Under the pieces are notes generated by a model. It saw only the letters and a program-made list of their open reading frames with translations. It had not been told where the DNA came from and did no database searches. A DNA stretch of 26,587 bases from Cytidiella melzeri (lineage: Eukaryota; Basidiomycota; Agaricomycetes; Polyporales; Irpicaceae), in NCBI GenBank assembly GCA_022592445.1, contig JABYQR010000498.1:1-26587 (forward strand), written 5' to 3'. Shown in pieces: positions 13,994 to 22,795 of this stretch. The translations under genes and the position numbers were made by a program. Positions within the stretch are counted from its first letter, which is position 1, and every line of letters starts with the position of its first letter.

Positions 13994-14304
13994 CTTGTCT
14001 TGCTATTGTTCAATGCTCACGCGAAACGCAAATTTTCCCCCTTGTATTTAGCCCTGTTCAAACCAGGTCAAAACGCGTCTATACCGCTCGGTAAGTCCCA
14101 ACAACCTCTCTTTTCCGTCCCTCACACCCAGAAACCAACAAAACTCACCCATGAACCCCTCCCCTCCCCCCTTTTTTTCTTGTGTGTGCAGTCTTCATCA
14201 TCACCGTCCAAGACAGGACGATCCGATGGATAGGCAACGCAGAGGAGATGGCAAAACCGCTCGCAGACGTGTTGGCGTCGGTGGAGCCAAATGCGAAAAA
14301 GTAG
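13013..14304 (+). CDS. Thioredoxin-fold (TlpA/AhpC-type) redox protein
   Basis: Seven exons: 13013-13124, 13175-13199, 13321-13536, 13627-13636, 13745-13937, 14052-14090, 14192-14304; 235 residues. The N-terminal 100 residues hold a conserved-looking block (PSWTVIEGQL, LRPGWVSPLQGKQVDLDWLD). The thioredoxin-like core follows: VLIIEFWAS, then the WCRPC active site at 119-123, HNVFPHLTEIA, a strand with KIISFANEGIF, MEYPIYVDSQRVAF, and an IPLVFIITVQDRTIRWIG segment with the cis-Pro at IP. The two active-site cysteines allow disulfide exchange. There is no signal peptide in the chosen model, so it is probably cytosolic. Trp119, Cys120 and Arg121 are encoded by a 10-nt microexon at 13627-13636, and Pro122-Cys123 begin the next exon. 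The donor of exon 2 is the weakest call: GTGCTA at 13200 or GTGCGT at 13196 with another acceptor. Confidence 0.83.
13944..13994. repeat. (CT)n microsatellite in an intron
   Basis: About 48 bp of near-perfect CT dinucleotides, interrupted once by TT, begins six bases after the donor site of the fifth intron (13938-14051) of the thioredoxin-fold gene. Its length probably varies between strains. Confidence 0.95.
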
Positions 14305-14737
14305 TAAAACAAACACTCAACCACACTCAAACACACACACGAAGTGGGGGGGTCCGCCACGAACCAACATACCCCCTTGCTCCTGTGGCCACCCCACTTT
14401 AGACGGCGACTAGAGGCGCGAGGGGCCCCTTGCTTGCGTTGGTGAAAACAAATTTTCTCTCTCTCTTTTTTCCTTGTCTATGTAAAACCGACAGCAGGAT
14501 TGTGTATCTATAGACGGTGTATAAGTGGTATATCTAGTGTTCACGTGTACATGTAAACCCATGCCCTCTTCCTTTTTGCGCACACACCCTTGTAACAACT
14601 TCCCCCCCGAATTGATTCTATCTATCTATGGCAAGCGTTCTCTTCGCGTGTGTCTGAAAATACTGTGCACATCGACTTTCTTTTTTCCTCTGCTCTCTCC
14701 AAAACCAAACTACAAAATGAAGCATTGTTAGGTCGGC
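14305..14737. other. Convergent intergenic region
   Basis: This lies between the 3' ends of the thioredoxin-fold gene and the phospholipase gene. It is C-rich and T-rich with short AC- and CT-repeats, as in fungal 3' untranslated regions. No gene or structured RNA is recognised. Confidence 0.6.
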
Positions 14738-17700
14738 TCATGAAAACTCGTCGTGCAGGTTACGGTGGAACTGCGCCACGAAACCGCGATCCTCCCACTC
14801 CTTCTTCTCCCTGTCGCGCTTCTTGCGGAGCCAGATGGCACGCAACAGGCGTACAATCTTTGTCCTACTATTCCCAAAATTCGCCTGTGAAGACAAAGAA
14901 GAAGAACGCTGTTCCACTTATTGACAAGAAAAAACCAATGATCACCTCGGACACGTCCAGCAACCCTTGACTCTCCTCCGCACCCAACTCCCGTCTCCAG
15001 GTCGACACCGAGAATGGATCAAACCCAGGCACCTTGTCCTCGTTTGCGGCGAGCGGGATATACACGATCCCGATCCCGTCACGCTTCAGCAACGCGTCCT
15101 CGTCGAGGTCGTCCAGCCGCGACGGATCGGACTCGCCATGCTGGGAGGACCCGATCCAGACCTCGCACGTCTGCAGGGACGACACTCCTTCAAGCTCTGT
15201 AAAAGTAAAAATTGAATCATCCCCCTCCGATAAAACTCGGAACAACGCAGAGACGCGGGGAAAACTGACCAGCACTGCCACCGTCTCCGTCCTCGCCGCC
15301 GCTGCTATCGATCGACCCTCCTGGCTCAGCTGGTAGTTCGCGAGTTTCCGTGTCGGTTTGTCTGTCCGTTTGCTCCGCGAGCGCGATCTCTTGTGTCTCT
15401 GCGATCTTGCGGCTGGCCTGCCGAGCTTGCACGTCATCGTCGCCTGACAAGTCAATTTTTCCCTTTGTGCCCTCACCCTCAGAGGACGCCAGGAGCTTCA
15501 CGGGCCACCCAGCGCCTTTCGGCCAGGTCCGAAGTCCTCTCTTGGCGGCGAGCTCTGTGGGACAAGAAGACGTGCATCATGGTTGTTTTCCTCAAAATGT
15601 CTAAATGATGGGAATAGTTTGTGAAATTACCTTCTGCGCGTGTGAACCACAAGTCCTAGAAGAGCACCACACGACGGATAAGACGCGAACATTGAGAAAG
15701 ATGATGATGCGTGGAATAAGCGCGAGAAAAGGCTGCAAGTTTCACTCACCTGACTATCCGAGCTAGCATCTAGCGCGATGATACAATCTACGTTCCTGCG
15801 TAGTAGCGGGTAATACGGGATGTTGAGTTCGACTGATTTGATTGTGAGAAAGCCCGTCATGTAAAATGTTTGTGGTGGCTACGTACCACCCGCGTCCTGT
15901 CAAAAAAGACAAAGAAAAAGGCTGGAGCGTGGCGGGTTTTTTGACCACGACGGCGCAACTTACCATGAAAGTCATATACTCTCGATCAGTCAACCCAGGC
16001 GGGCTGCCAAACCGCAACTGTCCATCAAGACCTTTGAGAAAATTCGGGATCTGTATGGAACGAGTTATTTCGCCGTTATATTACCATTGAGAGAGAGAGC
16101 AACTGACTTTGTCTGGCAGAACGGGATGGATGAGCCCCCAATCTTCATCGTTTTCAGTGATGATCTCCGAAAGCCAATTGTAGAGCTGGGCGGGCAGGAA
16201 CTCGAGGGTCGGACGTATCTCCTGGAAATAGAGCTGTATTGCAGAGTTTATCTTATTAGCCCGCGAGAATACCTTTGTTCTTCTCACCTTGATAGAAGCA
16301 CAAAACGCTGAGCCAAAGATGCTAGAAGAATGGTGAGGTTGTCAGAGAAATCAGGGATTAATTGCGTACCCAGCAAGGATGGTGAACCCAATCTCTGGCT
16401 GCCAGTGTCGTACGTCATCAATAACGTCATCTTCGAATGACTGCTGGCCTTACCCGTCGTTCGATGTTCTGCCCGTTCAGGAAGCGTCTGCCAAAGCCCC
16501 ATGACGGAACAAAAGCTACACACGCCACATCAATCAACTTTCGTCCAACGGTATTTCTCAACTCACCGCCGATCTCATCGCATCCCACCTCGTACGGTGT
16601 AAATTCGTACCAGAGGTACTGCGACGATGCTTCTTTCAGCAGATGCTTGGCTTCCTCCAGCACCGTCATTCCCCTCGCTCCCACGCCCGAGTCTTCCTCG
16701 GCCTGCAGTTCACGCATCGCCTGGATCGCCACCGGCGGAAAAGCTGCGCGGTGAATACACAAGCAAATGCACGGACAGAGTCTCAGCTCACTGTGCTGGA
16801 TAGCCGTAAAAATCGGCATAGGAAGTTGGCCCTTGTCGATATTTCGGCGCATCATGTGCAACGACAGATGCTGCGGATCGAGCACGTCGTAGCTTGACGG
16901 CACGAACAGCCTGGACCCAAGCAGCGTGCCGTAAATGTCCACCAGCGAGATAGTCCCACACGGTCCAGCCGCCTTCCGCAACAAACTTGCCTGGGAAACG
17001 AGAGGATCAACCCCAAAATGCCTAGACAACGGCAATTTCAAGGGATACCTACCAATAGATACTGGGTCGTCATGAGCACTATACGGTCGAGAGGGGCAGA
17101 GCTGTCTTCACTTTATTCGTAGGAGGGCTCACGAGCGCATCCAGCGTCCCCATCTCGAGATAACTGACCTGGATTCGCTCCTTTAGATGCTGGCCAACGT
17201 CCCCGGGAAGAGTGGACCCAGCGATCCCAGAGTGCATGACCCCCAGCGCCCAGCAGCTTCCTACGATGAGCTCGCCGTCAAAACCAGGGAGAGAACAACA
17301 GGGTGGTTGACGCTCTTACCAGACACACCTGCGGTATACGTCACACAGGGCAAGATTCCCGTTACCTGCGCTCCAACCAACGAACCCGCTGTCATCAACA
17401 TCGCACGATAACCTCAACATCCACCCCATCTCAGCGGAAACAAGGCGAGATATTTCGGGCAAACTCACCGCCCCCAGAACCTGCGATAGCCACCACCGGC
17501 AAGTCACGCTCGTCCACCTCTTCCGCATCGACGCCCATCAATCGCGCAAACGGCACCCTCATCGCCCGTTTCCTCTCACCAAGAAATGCCCTCTCCGGTA
17601 TACACAACTCCACGCCCAACCGGACGGTCGCGTCCCACTCGATCTCTGGATAGACACCCGGATCGGGCGGCTGGTCGACAATCTCAGAGTAGAGCGAGCC

Positions 17701-18490
17701 AGGGCCGAGGCTCAGTTCGAGAAAGAGCATGTTCAGGCGGGTTTGGAGCCATGAGAGATCGACAGAGAGCGTCTTGGGCCAGGACCAGGTGGCCATGGCG
17801 GATGCTACGGCGGCGGCGGAGACGGAGGATTTGAGCACGTCGAGGCCGTGCCATGATGAAGAGGTTGTAATGTCCTGAGCCAAACGCAAACAGTGTGTTA
17901 CAATGTGTTTTTTTGAGCTCGTCGTGCACGGTATGTACCTTCTAAGAGACAAAGGTGAGTTAGAAATATAGCATGTTGAATGTGTGATATTGTATCGTAC
18001 TTCGTGTTGAGTGGTGACACTCAAATTCTCATCAGACGTCGGGAAAATCTGGCTCTCATTGTCAGCTTGGTTGTCACGATGAACACAAGTGACTTGCATA
18101 GCTGGCCAGCCCACCAGTGTCTTCATCCGCATGCCCCTCCTCTGCTGCTTCTGGTTCCTCCGTCAGAGCTACATACGTTCCAGCACCAGCCAGAACCAAT
18201 ATGGCCACACCGCTGAGAGCGAGTACGATGTTCCGACCTCGGTGAGCTGCAGGGATTGATCATCACAAACTGTTCAGCAGACTTCTCTTAGCACGACCAG
18301 AGGACAAACCATGTCTCTGTCTAGCAGTCGCGTAGGTTTCCTTGAAACCGCTCCTCCAGAACAACCTCCGTTTCAAGACGAGACCGCCGCAACCATCACG
18401 TAGTAAGGATGCGGGTCCAACTCTCCAACGTGTTGCTTTCGCCGCTGGACTTTGGAGTCGGACGCGCAGCAAAGGCCAGTGTCGACCCAT
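14738..18490 (-). CDS. Cytosolic-type phospholipase A2 (PLA2_B family), predicted membrane-anchored
   Basis: Twenty exons, in transcript order 18490-18310, 18246-18115, 18065-18001, 17874-17469, 17412-17320, 17260-17112, 17061-17053, 16990-16792, 16743-16567, 16515-16454, 16398-16370, 16321-16288, 16233-16108, 16050-15964, 15896-15887, 15832-15750, 15655-15631, 15554-15270, 15196-14946, 14884-14738; 849 residues. The fold hydrolyses acyl esters of glycerophospholipids with a Ser-Asp dyad. The oxyanion loop GSGGG is at 258-262, the nucleophile motif GVSGS at 290-294 (Ser292), and the acid is Asp584 in DAGVELNIPYYPLL, followed by VDCIIALDASSDSQ. The first 60 residues have 14 basic and 2 acidic residues and precede a hydrophobic helix at about 66-88, like a mitochondrial presequence plus membrane anchor. 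An acidic, Gln/Glu-rich linker (about 640-715) splits the C-terminal part, which ends in a basic helix. Two microexons, of 9 and 10 nt, are required. The first three exons are the least certain; from GSGGG onward the frame is well supported. Confidence 0.85.
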
Positions 18491-19504
18491 ATACCCCTTG
18501 CAAAGACCCGCGAGTTTGATTGAACACGTATCAACCCTCGCGAATTCTACGAGGAGGTCAGAGTGTCAATGGTGAGTACAACACTGAGTGCGGTCTCATA
18601 ATTTCCATTAGTCGCGACCCCGACGACGTCATTGTCTACTATCACGTGATGCGGTTTACACAATTTGTACTAATGCTCTGCAAAAATACCATTATTGTGC
18701 AATAATGTACTGTAGCGGTGCTGTGCAGCTACACCCGATACCACAGCCATTGCACTTAAGAACTGTCAGAGGGAGCTAGTTACATGCAGCCAAATGACTA
18801 GCGCCAAGAGATCCCTGTTTATCTAGATCTAAGAAGGGCATTTCAACATTGACGCACGTCGCACGGAGAAGAAAAAAGACCATTAACGCTGTGCAGGGTG
18901 TGCCGTAGAAACGTGATGTGGACGGGAGGTTGCTAACCTTTCGTCGTGAATTGCACTATGGCAAGGGTCCACGACCGGGTGTATCTCATCCTCACTTCTC
19001 ATGTTGACCGCGATGACTTGTTGAAATTGGATGAAAAGGTGGCTCGGGGATTTGTAAAGACGGCGTGGAAATGTTTGGTGCCAGAATTGTTGCACTGTGG
19101 TCACACCTAACTATGTTTTAGGTGTTCTATCTAGAAAAGCACTTTTGAAAAAGAGGTTACAAACTCTCTGCCTCAGATAATGCAAGTGCTCATGCAATGG
19201 ATTGACACTGACTGATCGTTGGCCATGTCAAAAATTGTGTATCCTTCGGTCGACGTGTCTGTATGCGACATCACTTTGTTCAAACCTCGGGGAAGCCATG
19301 CTGTGAAGGAACAGTAATAGGACAAGAACAAAACGAGATGGTGACACCAGTACCAGCGGCACAAGTTATGGTCTAGGGCAAACAGTGGTGCATGACAAAA
19401 AGGTCCGGGAAACCAAAGACGTAGGATGAGCGGGATCCATGAGAAAGACAGCGACCATAGACAGAAGTGTGAAACATGATGCACAAATGTTACAGCCAGC
19501 CCAT
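18491..19504. other. Upstream region and gene-poor DNA
   Basis: This contains the promoter of the phospholipase gene at its left end. It also holds a fragment of the MITE-like repeat at 18674-18710. No supported gene was found; the longest minus-strand frame (about 19173-19553) has no family features. Confidence 0.55.
18674..18710. repeat. End fragment of MITE-like repeat
   Basis: TGCTCTGCAAAAATACCATT at 18674-18693 is the exact reverse complement of the right end of the element at 1056-1216, continuing with a similar ATTG-rich stretch. It is in opposite orientation to that copy and appears truncated. Confidence 0.5.
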
Positions 19505-19702
19505 TAACAATAGACTGCGAGAGATGGGTGCGCGCAGAGCAGAAGTGGCTCAAGTGGCGCAGGCCCCCGGCACACTCAAGAACGAGAACACAAAGTAGGC
19601 AGGCAACTGGAAAACGGTGTGGCTATCAGAGTCCTAGACGGCACCCAACCCACCTGCACCAATTCTGCTCTGCGCACACTCTGCCGTGACAGTCTATTGT
19701 TA
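19505..19702. mobile_element. 198-bp inverted-repeat (MITE-like) element
   Basis: The left arm (19505-19548) starts TAACAATAGACTG and contains GCGCAGAGCAGAA. The right arm (19659-19702) is its imperfect reverse complement, ending CAGTCTATTGTTA. The arms are about 44 bp long, with mismatches in the middle, and enclose about 110 bp. There is no coding capacity. I found no convincing target-site duplication, so a decayed element or a plain inverted repeat are both possible. Confidence 0.6.
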
Positions 19703-19740
19703 TTGAGTCAGCTGATTATGTAAGGTGCAAATCACGCAAC

Positions 19741-19858
19741 GTATGAGGTTACATAAGCTACACGTGATCATGAAAAATTTGGCAGAGGACTCTCTACAAA
19801 ACTTGAACCCCAGACCCTAACACCCTCTCCTCACTACATGGTATTGGGAATATAATTT
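19741..19858 (-). mobile_element. SINE-like repeat, copy 1
   Basis: Read on the minus strand it has ATTCCCAATACCATG, then a TAGTGAGGAGAGG stretch resembling a pol III A box, and GGGGTTCAAG resembling a B box about 30 nt later, followed by a body containing CACGTG and TTATGTAAC. The same order occurs at 21240-21350. tRNA-like promoter spacing and recurrence suggest a tRNA-derived SINE. Neither copy shows a clear tail or target duplication. Confidence 0.4.
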
Positions 19859-20216
19859 GCTAACACTATGTTGCAGCTTGATCAGTTACCACAATAGTAT
19901 CACTAGGTCATTGGCCGCTGTTGAGACCGACTATCGTCAAAGGACAAGTTGTCAGGTCAGAACCCCTTGGTGTAGCTACACTCAAGGTCTGATGATGGTC
20001 TAGGCCGCACGGTCGCTGTCAAGCACAGTGGCAGACAGATGATGGTTCGATAGAAGGAATATTGATACAAAGTGGATAGACTGAGGTTCTAGCCCCATGT
20101 CTAGCGGCTATTTATACATGTTGACCTAACTACGTTTGTAAAGCCGGTCGAATGTATTCAACACGTCTAGAGGCAGGGATGGATGCGCAGTCGTAATCCC
20201 ACTTGCCGTCGTAAGG

Positions 20217-20403
20217 ACCTAAGACACACGAGTGAAGCGAGTTAATCCAGGTGCGAAAGAGAAAGAGCACGATGGCATAATGACTGTACCTAAGACACAC
20301 GAGTGAAGCGAGTTAACTACAGGTACAGGCTGTGAGCATATTGCATATGTGAGGGACAACAAAGAATACTCACTCCAGGTGCGAAAGAGAAAGAGCACGA
20401 TGG
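20217..20403 (-). repeat. Tandem pair, one copy with and one without an intron-like segment
   Basis: Copy A (20288-20403) consists of 30 nt at 20374-20403, a 57-nt segment at 20317-20373 and 29 nt at 20288-20316. Copy B (20217-20275) is the same 30 and 29 nt joined directly, without change. On the minus strand the extra segment starts GTGAGT and ends CTGTAG, i.e. exactly like a fungal intron. The two copies are separated by 12 bp. A TATA box lies about 25 bp upstream of the first base of copy A, which fits a transcript starting near 20403. Confidence 0.85.
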
Positions 20404-21239
20404 AGTGTCAGGAGCGGGGGCGAAGGTATATAAGACAGAGCCCTCAGGCGACCCAAAAAGGAATGTCTGTGATACAGATGTGTCTGCGTGATGAAAGAAC
20501 AATAGAGCGACCATATACGGAAAACAAAAGAGAGTCCGGTAATTACTAGTCCGTGAGCCGGAGCTGAAAAGCCATTATTTTGGACCAGTCCGAGGTAGTG
20601 GTAGCGAATCAGAGGAACAGAAAGGAAGAACAATACACAGAGAACAGCCACTGCTCTGGAAAGCCAATGAGAGAAAAGACCGTCAAGGTGCGGAAACAAG
20701 GAACAATAGAAAGGTGAAACATGAGGCAGAGATCAATAGAGAAGGGGTTAAACCCAAAACAGGGGATAGACGGAGTTGGATCCGAAACAGGGGATAGACG
20801 GGGTTGGACCCAACGGAGTGGTAACGGAGGTATGGAAAGGCCGAGGGTTGAACCAAGGCAATGGTAACCAATTGGAGTTAGGTCCGAGATTTGAATGGAC
20901 ATCAGAAGGCAACTGGTGACATAATAGTCCGTGTTGAACGGAGACGATGTGGATCAGGGAATGATGGAGGAAAGACGAGTTGGATCGTCAAGGCAATTGT
21001 AAAGAAGATAACTGGTTATCAAGGTAATCAAAGAAGTAAAGAAAAATAATAGGGTGTGAAGACCGTTCACGACAGCTGCCGCCATCACTTTTTGGAATAA
21101 AACAAATAGTTACCTGTCTTATGCTGCAACAGAGATATCTTCCACATACGCTTGCACAAGGCCTCCAAAAGGTTGTTCCTGCTGTGGCCTGGCCACCTTT
21201 CTACATGTTGAGCATTGATGAAAATTGTGCAATCACACA
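20404..21239. other. Gene-poor DNA with a small tandem duplication
   Basis: No protein is recognised. A unit of about 28 bp built around CAGGGGATAGACGG occurs twice in a row at about 20758-20812. Minus-strand open frames of 60-109 codons here have no family features. It may be the promoter and leader of the transcription unit inferred at 20403, or part of an unrecognised element. Confidence 0.45.
20426..20433 (-). promoter_or_regulatory. TATA box upstream of the tandem pair
   Basis: CTTATATAC on the minus strand, about 25-30 bp before the first base of the duplicated exon-like sequence at 20403. Position and sequence fit a pol II core promoter directing a minus-strand transcript. Confidence 0.45.
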
Positions 21240-21350
21240 GTTACATAATGTCACGTGAGACTTTTGCAATTTTTGCGGGGAGCCCCCTCTACCAAAACAG
21301 AACCTCAGACTCTAAGACCCTCTCCCACTAGCATGGTATTGGGAATAATC
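21240..21350 (-). mobile_element. SINE-like repeat, copy 2
   Basis: This aligns by eye with 19741-19858: ATTCCCAATACCATG, GCTAGTGGGAGAGG (A-box-like), GAGGTTCTG (weak B-box-like), then a CACGTG-containing body with TTATGTAAC. It directly abuts the MITE-like segment at 21353-21475, so the two could also be parts of one larger composite repeat. Confidence 0.4.
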
Positions 21351-21352
21351 TC

Positions 21353-21475
21353 AAAATATCATCAAATACCCATTAATGACTCTCTTGTGTGGAACATTTT
21401 AAGTATACAAGTAACAATGAATACAATACATTACAATACAATACATTACAGGACTATACCTGTTATTGAATGGTG
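21353..21475. mobile_element. MITE-like repeat, second copy, inverted
   Basis: The reverse complement matches 1060-1190: CATTnAATA, CAGG, TGTATTGTATTGTAATG, TTCCACACAAG and TTTGATGATATTTTGAGATTAT in the same order. Its outer end is interrupted at about 21474 by the copia LTR, so the LTR inserted at or very near the repeat's terminus. Confidence 0.55.
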
Positions 21476-21964
21476 TTTGAAAGTTACAAGTGCAGTGAAT
21501 GACTTGGAAGGTCAACTAACTCTAGGAGTAAGTGTCTTGTTCTTTCTCTGCTCTCTAGGAGTGGTATATATACATGTCTGCAACTACATTACTGATGCTA
21601 CAGTAATGTCATATGAGTAAGGATTGGTAATGCACAGTCCTGCTTGCTAATACTACTGTATAGAGAATGTAAGCAACAACTGAACATTCTACATAACTGA
21701 ATGGTCTGAGGCTTTAGTAAGCTCAATACATGTGGGATATGAAATATGAGTCATGGAGAAGCCTCATGGGACTTCTGCTATCCAGTCATGGAAACTACTG
21801 GAACACAATGCAATAAGGTGCAAGTATTGCATTGTGTGTGGCCATAATGATGATGGAATCACATGCTATGTACTATCTGATCTTATCTTATGTATCTACA
21901 TATCTAATCTACATTGTCAATAGATCTGATCTCTGATGACTAGCAATACAATCTCACTTTGACA
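21474..21964 (-). repeat. Ty1/copia 3' long terminal repeat (putative)
   Basis: About 491 bp running, on the minus strand, from TGTCAAAGTGAG at 21964, just after a short purine run (AGTAGGAG), to TTTCAAACA at 21474. It follows the stop of the copia RNase H remnant by about 57 bp, where a 3' LTR is expected. It contains a TATATATA box at 21565-21572. The partner LTR is not in the window, so the boundaries rest on TG...CA ends and position. Confidence 0.55.
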
Positions 21965-22021
21965 CTCCTACTTGATGCCAACATCATTTTGCTTTGAGCT
22001 ACTTTGAATGAAAGCATCTCA

Positions 22022-22314
22022 TTAGGGTGTGGTGAAGTTTACTAGTTCAAGACTCCCACTGAATGTAGACTGTTTCTGAAATGCCAATGACTTGGTCATA
22101 ATATCAGCCACTTGGTCTTCAGTTGGGATAGCATAAAGTTCTGCTCTTTTGTTGCCATTGACAAACTTGTGGACATAGTGATAACAAATACCAATGTGCT
22201 TTGAATGAGCTTCGATCTGTGGATTCTTTGTGAAAAAGATGGCATCATGGTTGTTGCAATAGATTGTGGTGGGACCTCCCGGTGACATGTTGTCAAGAAC
22301 ACAACTAAACTCTA
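22022..22314 (-). pseudogene. Ty1/copia polyprotein remnant (RNase H C-terminus)
   Basis: About 95 codons ending at 22022 read PTTIYCNNHDAIFFTKNP, HSKHIGICYHYVH and PTEDQVADIMTKSL, the end of a copia RNase H domain. Relatives have CDN where this copy has CNN, so a catalytic Asp is replaced by Asn; the usual KHID is KHIG. The 5' side stops at about 22315, where a gypsy LTR begins; upstream sequence in the same frame is LTR and not copia. The element is therefore both decayed and interrupted. Confidence 0.85.
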
Positions 22315-22784
22315 TGAAGAGCGAGGAAGTGACGACGGGGATGGAGGAACGACGAGCGGACTCGCGTGGACGATGACGACAAGGAAAATGATGATGATGA
22401 TGGAGAGACAACGACGAGGGAGCAGCTAACGATGAGCTAAAGACCAGGATATATTAGTATAGTGATGAAACTAGTACAAGGTGAACGTCACCTAAAGACC
22501 AGGAGGTAGAATCTGAGGTCTTTAGGGAGCTACAGGGTGGGTTTATATACATCTCAGACAAGGACCCCTGGTACCGGGTCTGTACTCCTAACACTGCCGT
22601 GGGAACATATGGTGTGCTATGGTGCGATGTTCTACAATGTTCCACAATGTTCCAGCACCTTCTATGATCATGTGACCAGTCTGTCACATGTACTTTGATC
22701 ACATGCAGTAGCCATGTATCATTGATAAGATAAGATAAGGAAAATAAAAGGAAAAGAAAAGAAAAAGTATGCATGTTCGTGACA
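22315..22784 (-). repeat. Ty3/gypsy 3' long terminal repeat
   Basis: On the minus strand this begins TGTCACGAACATG at 22784, directly after a polypurine tract (AGGAGGGGGG, about 22789-22798) that follows the pol stop codon. It ends near CTCTTCA at 22315, giving about 470 bp with TG...CA ends. It contains a TATATAAA box near 22541-22550, a doubled CCTGGTCTTTAG motif and a repeated ACATTGTGGA-like motif. The start is firm. The end is set by where the copia frame resumes. The candidate target duplication is the 5 bp TAGAG beside it, to be matched beyond the window. Confidence 0.7.
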
Positions 22785-22795
22785 TTACCCCCCTC

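Noticed and set aside
18958..19122. Plus-strand frame of 54 codons starting with ATG
   Set aside because: Composition is somewhat coding-like, but it is short, has no recognisable motif and no supporting splice or promoter signals.
19173..19553. Minus-strand frame of 126 codons
   Set aside because: Runs into the inverted-repeat element and shows no domain; probably chance.
22315..22411. Upstream extension of the copia RNase H frame
   Set aside because: This part lies in the gypsy LTR; the frame is continuous with copia only by chance at the junction.
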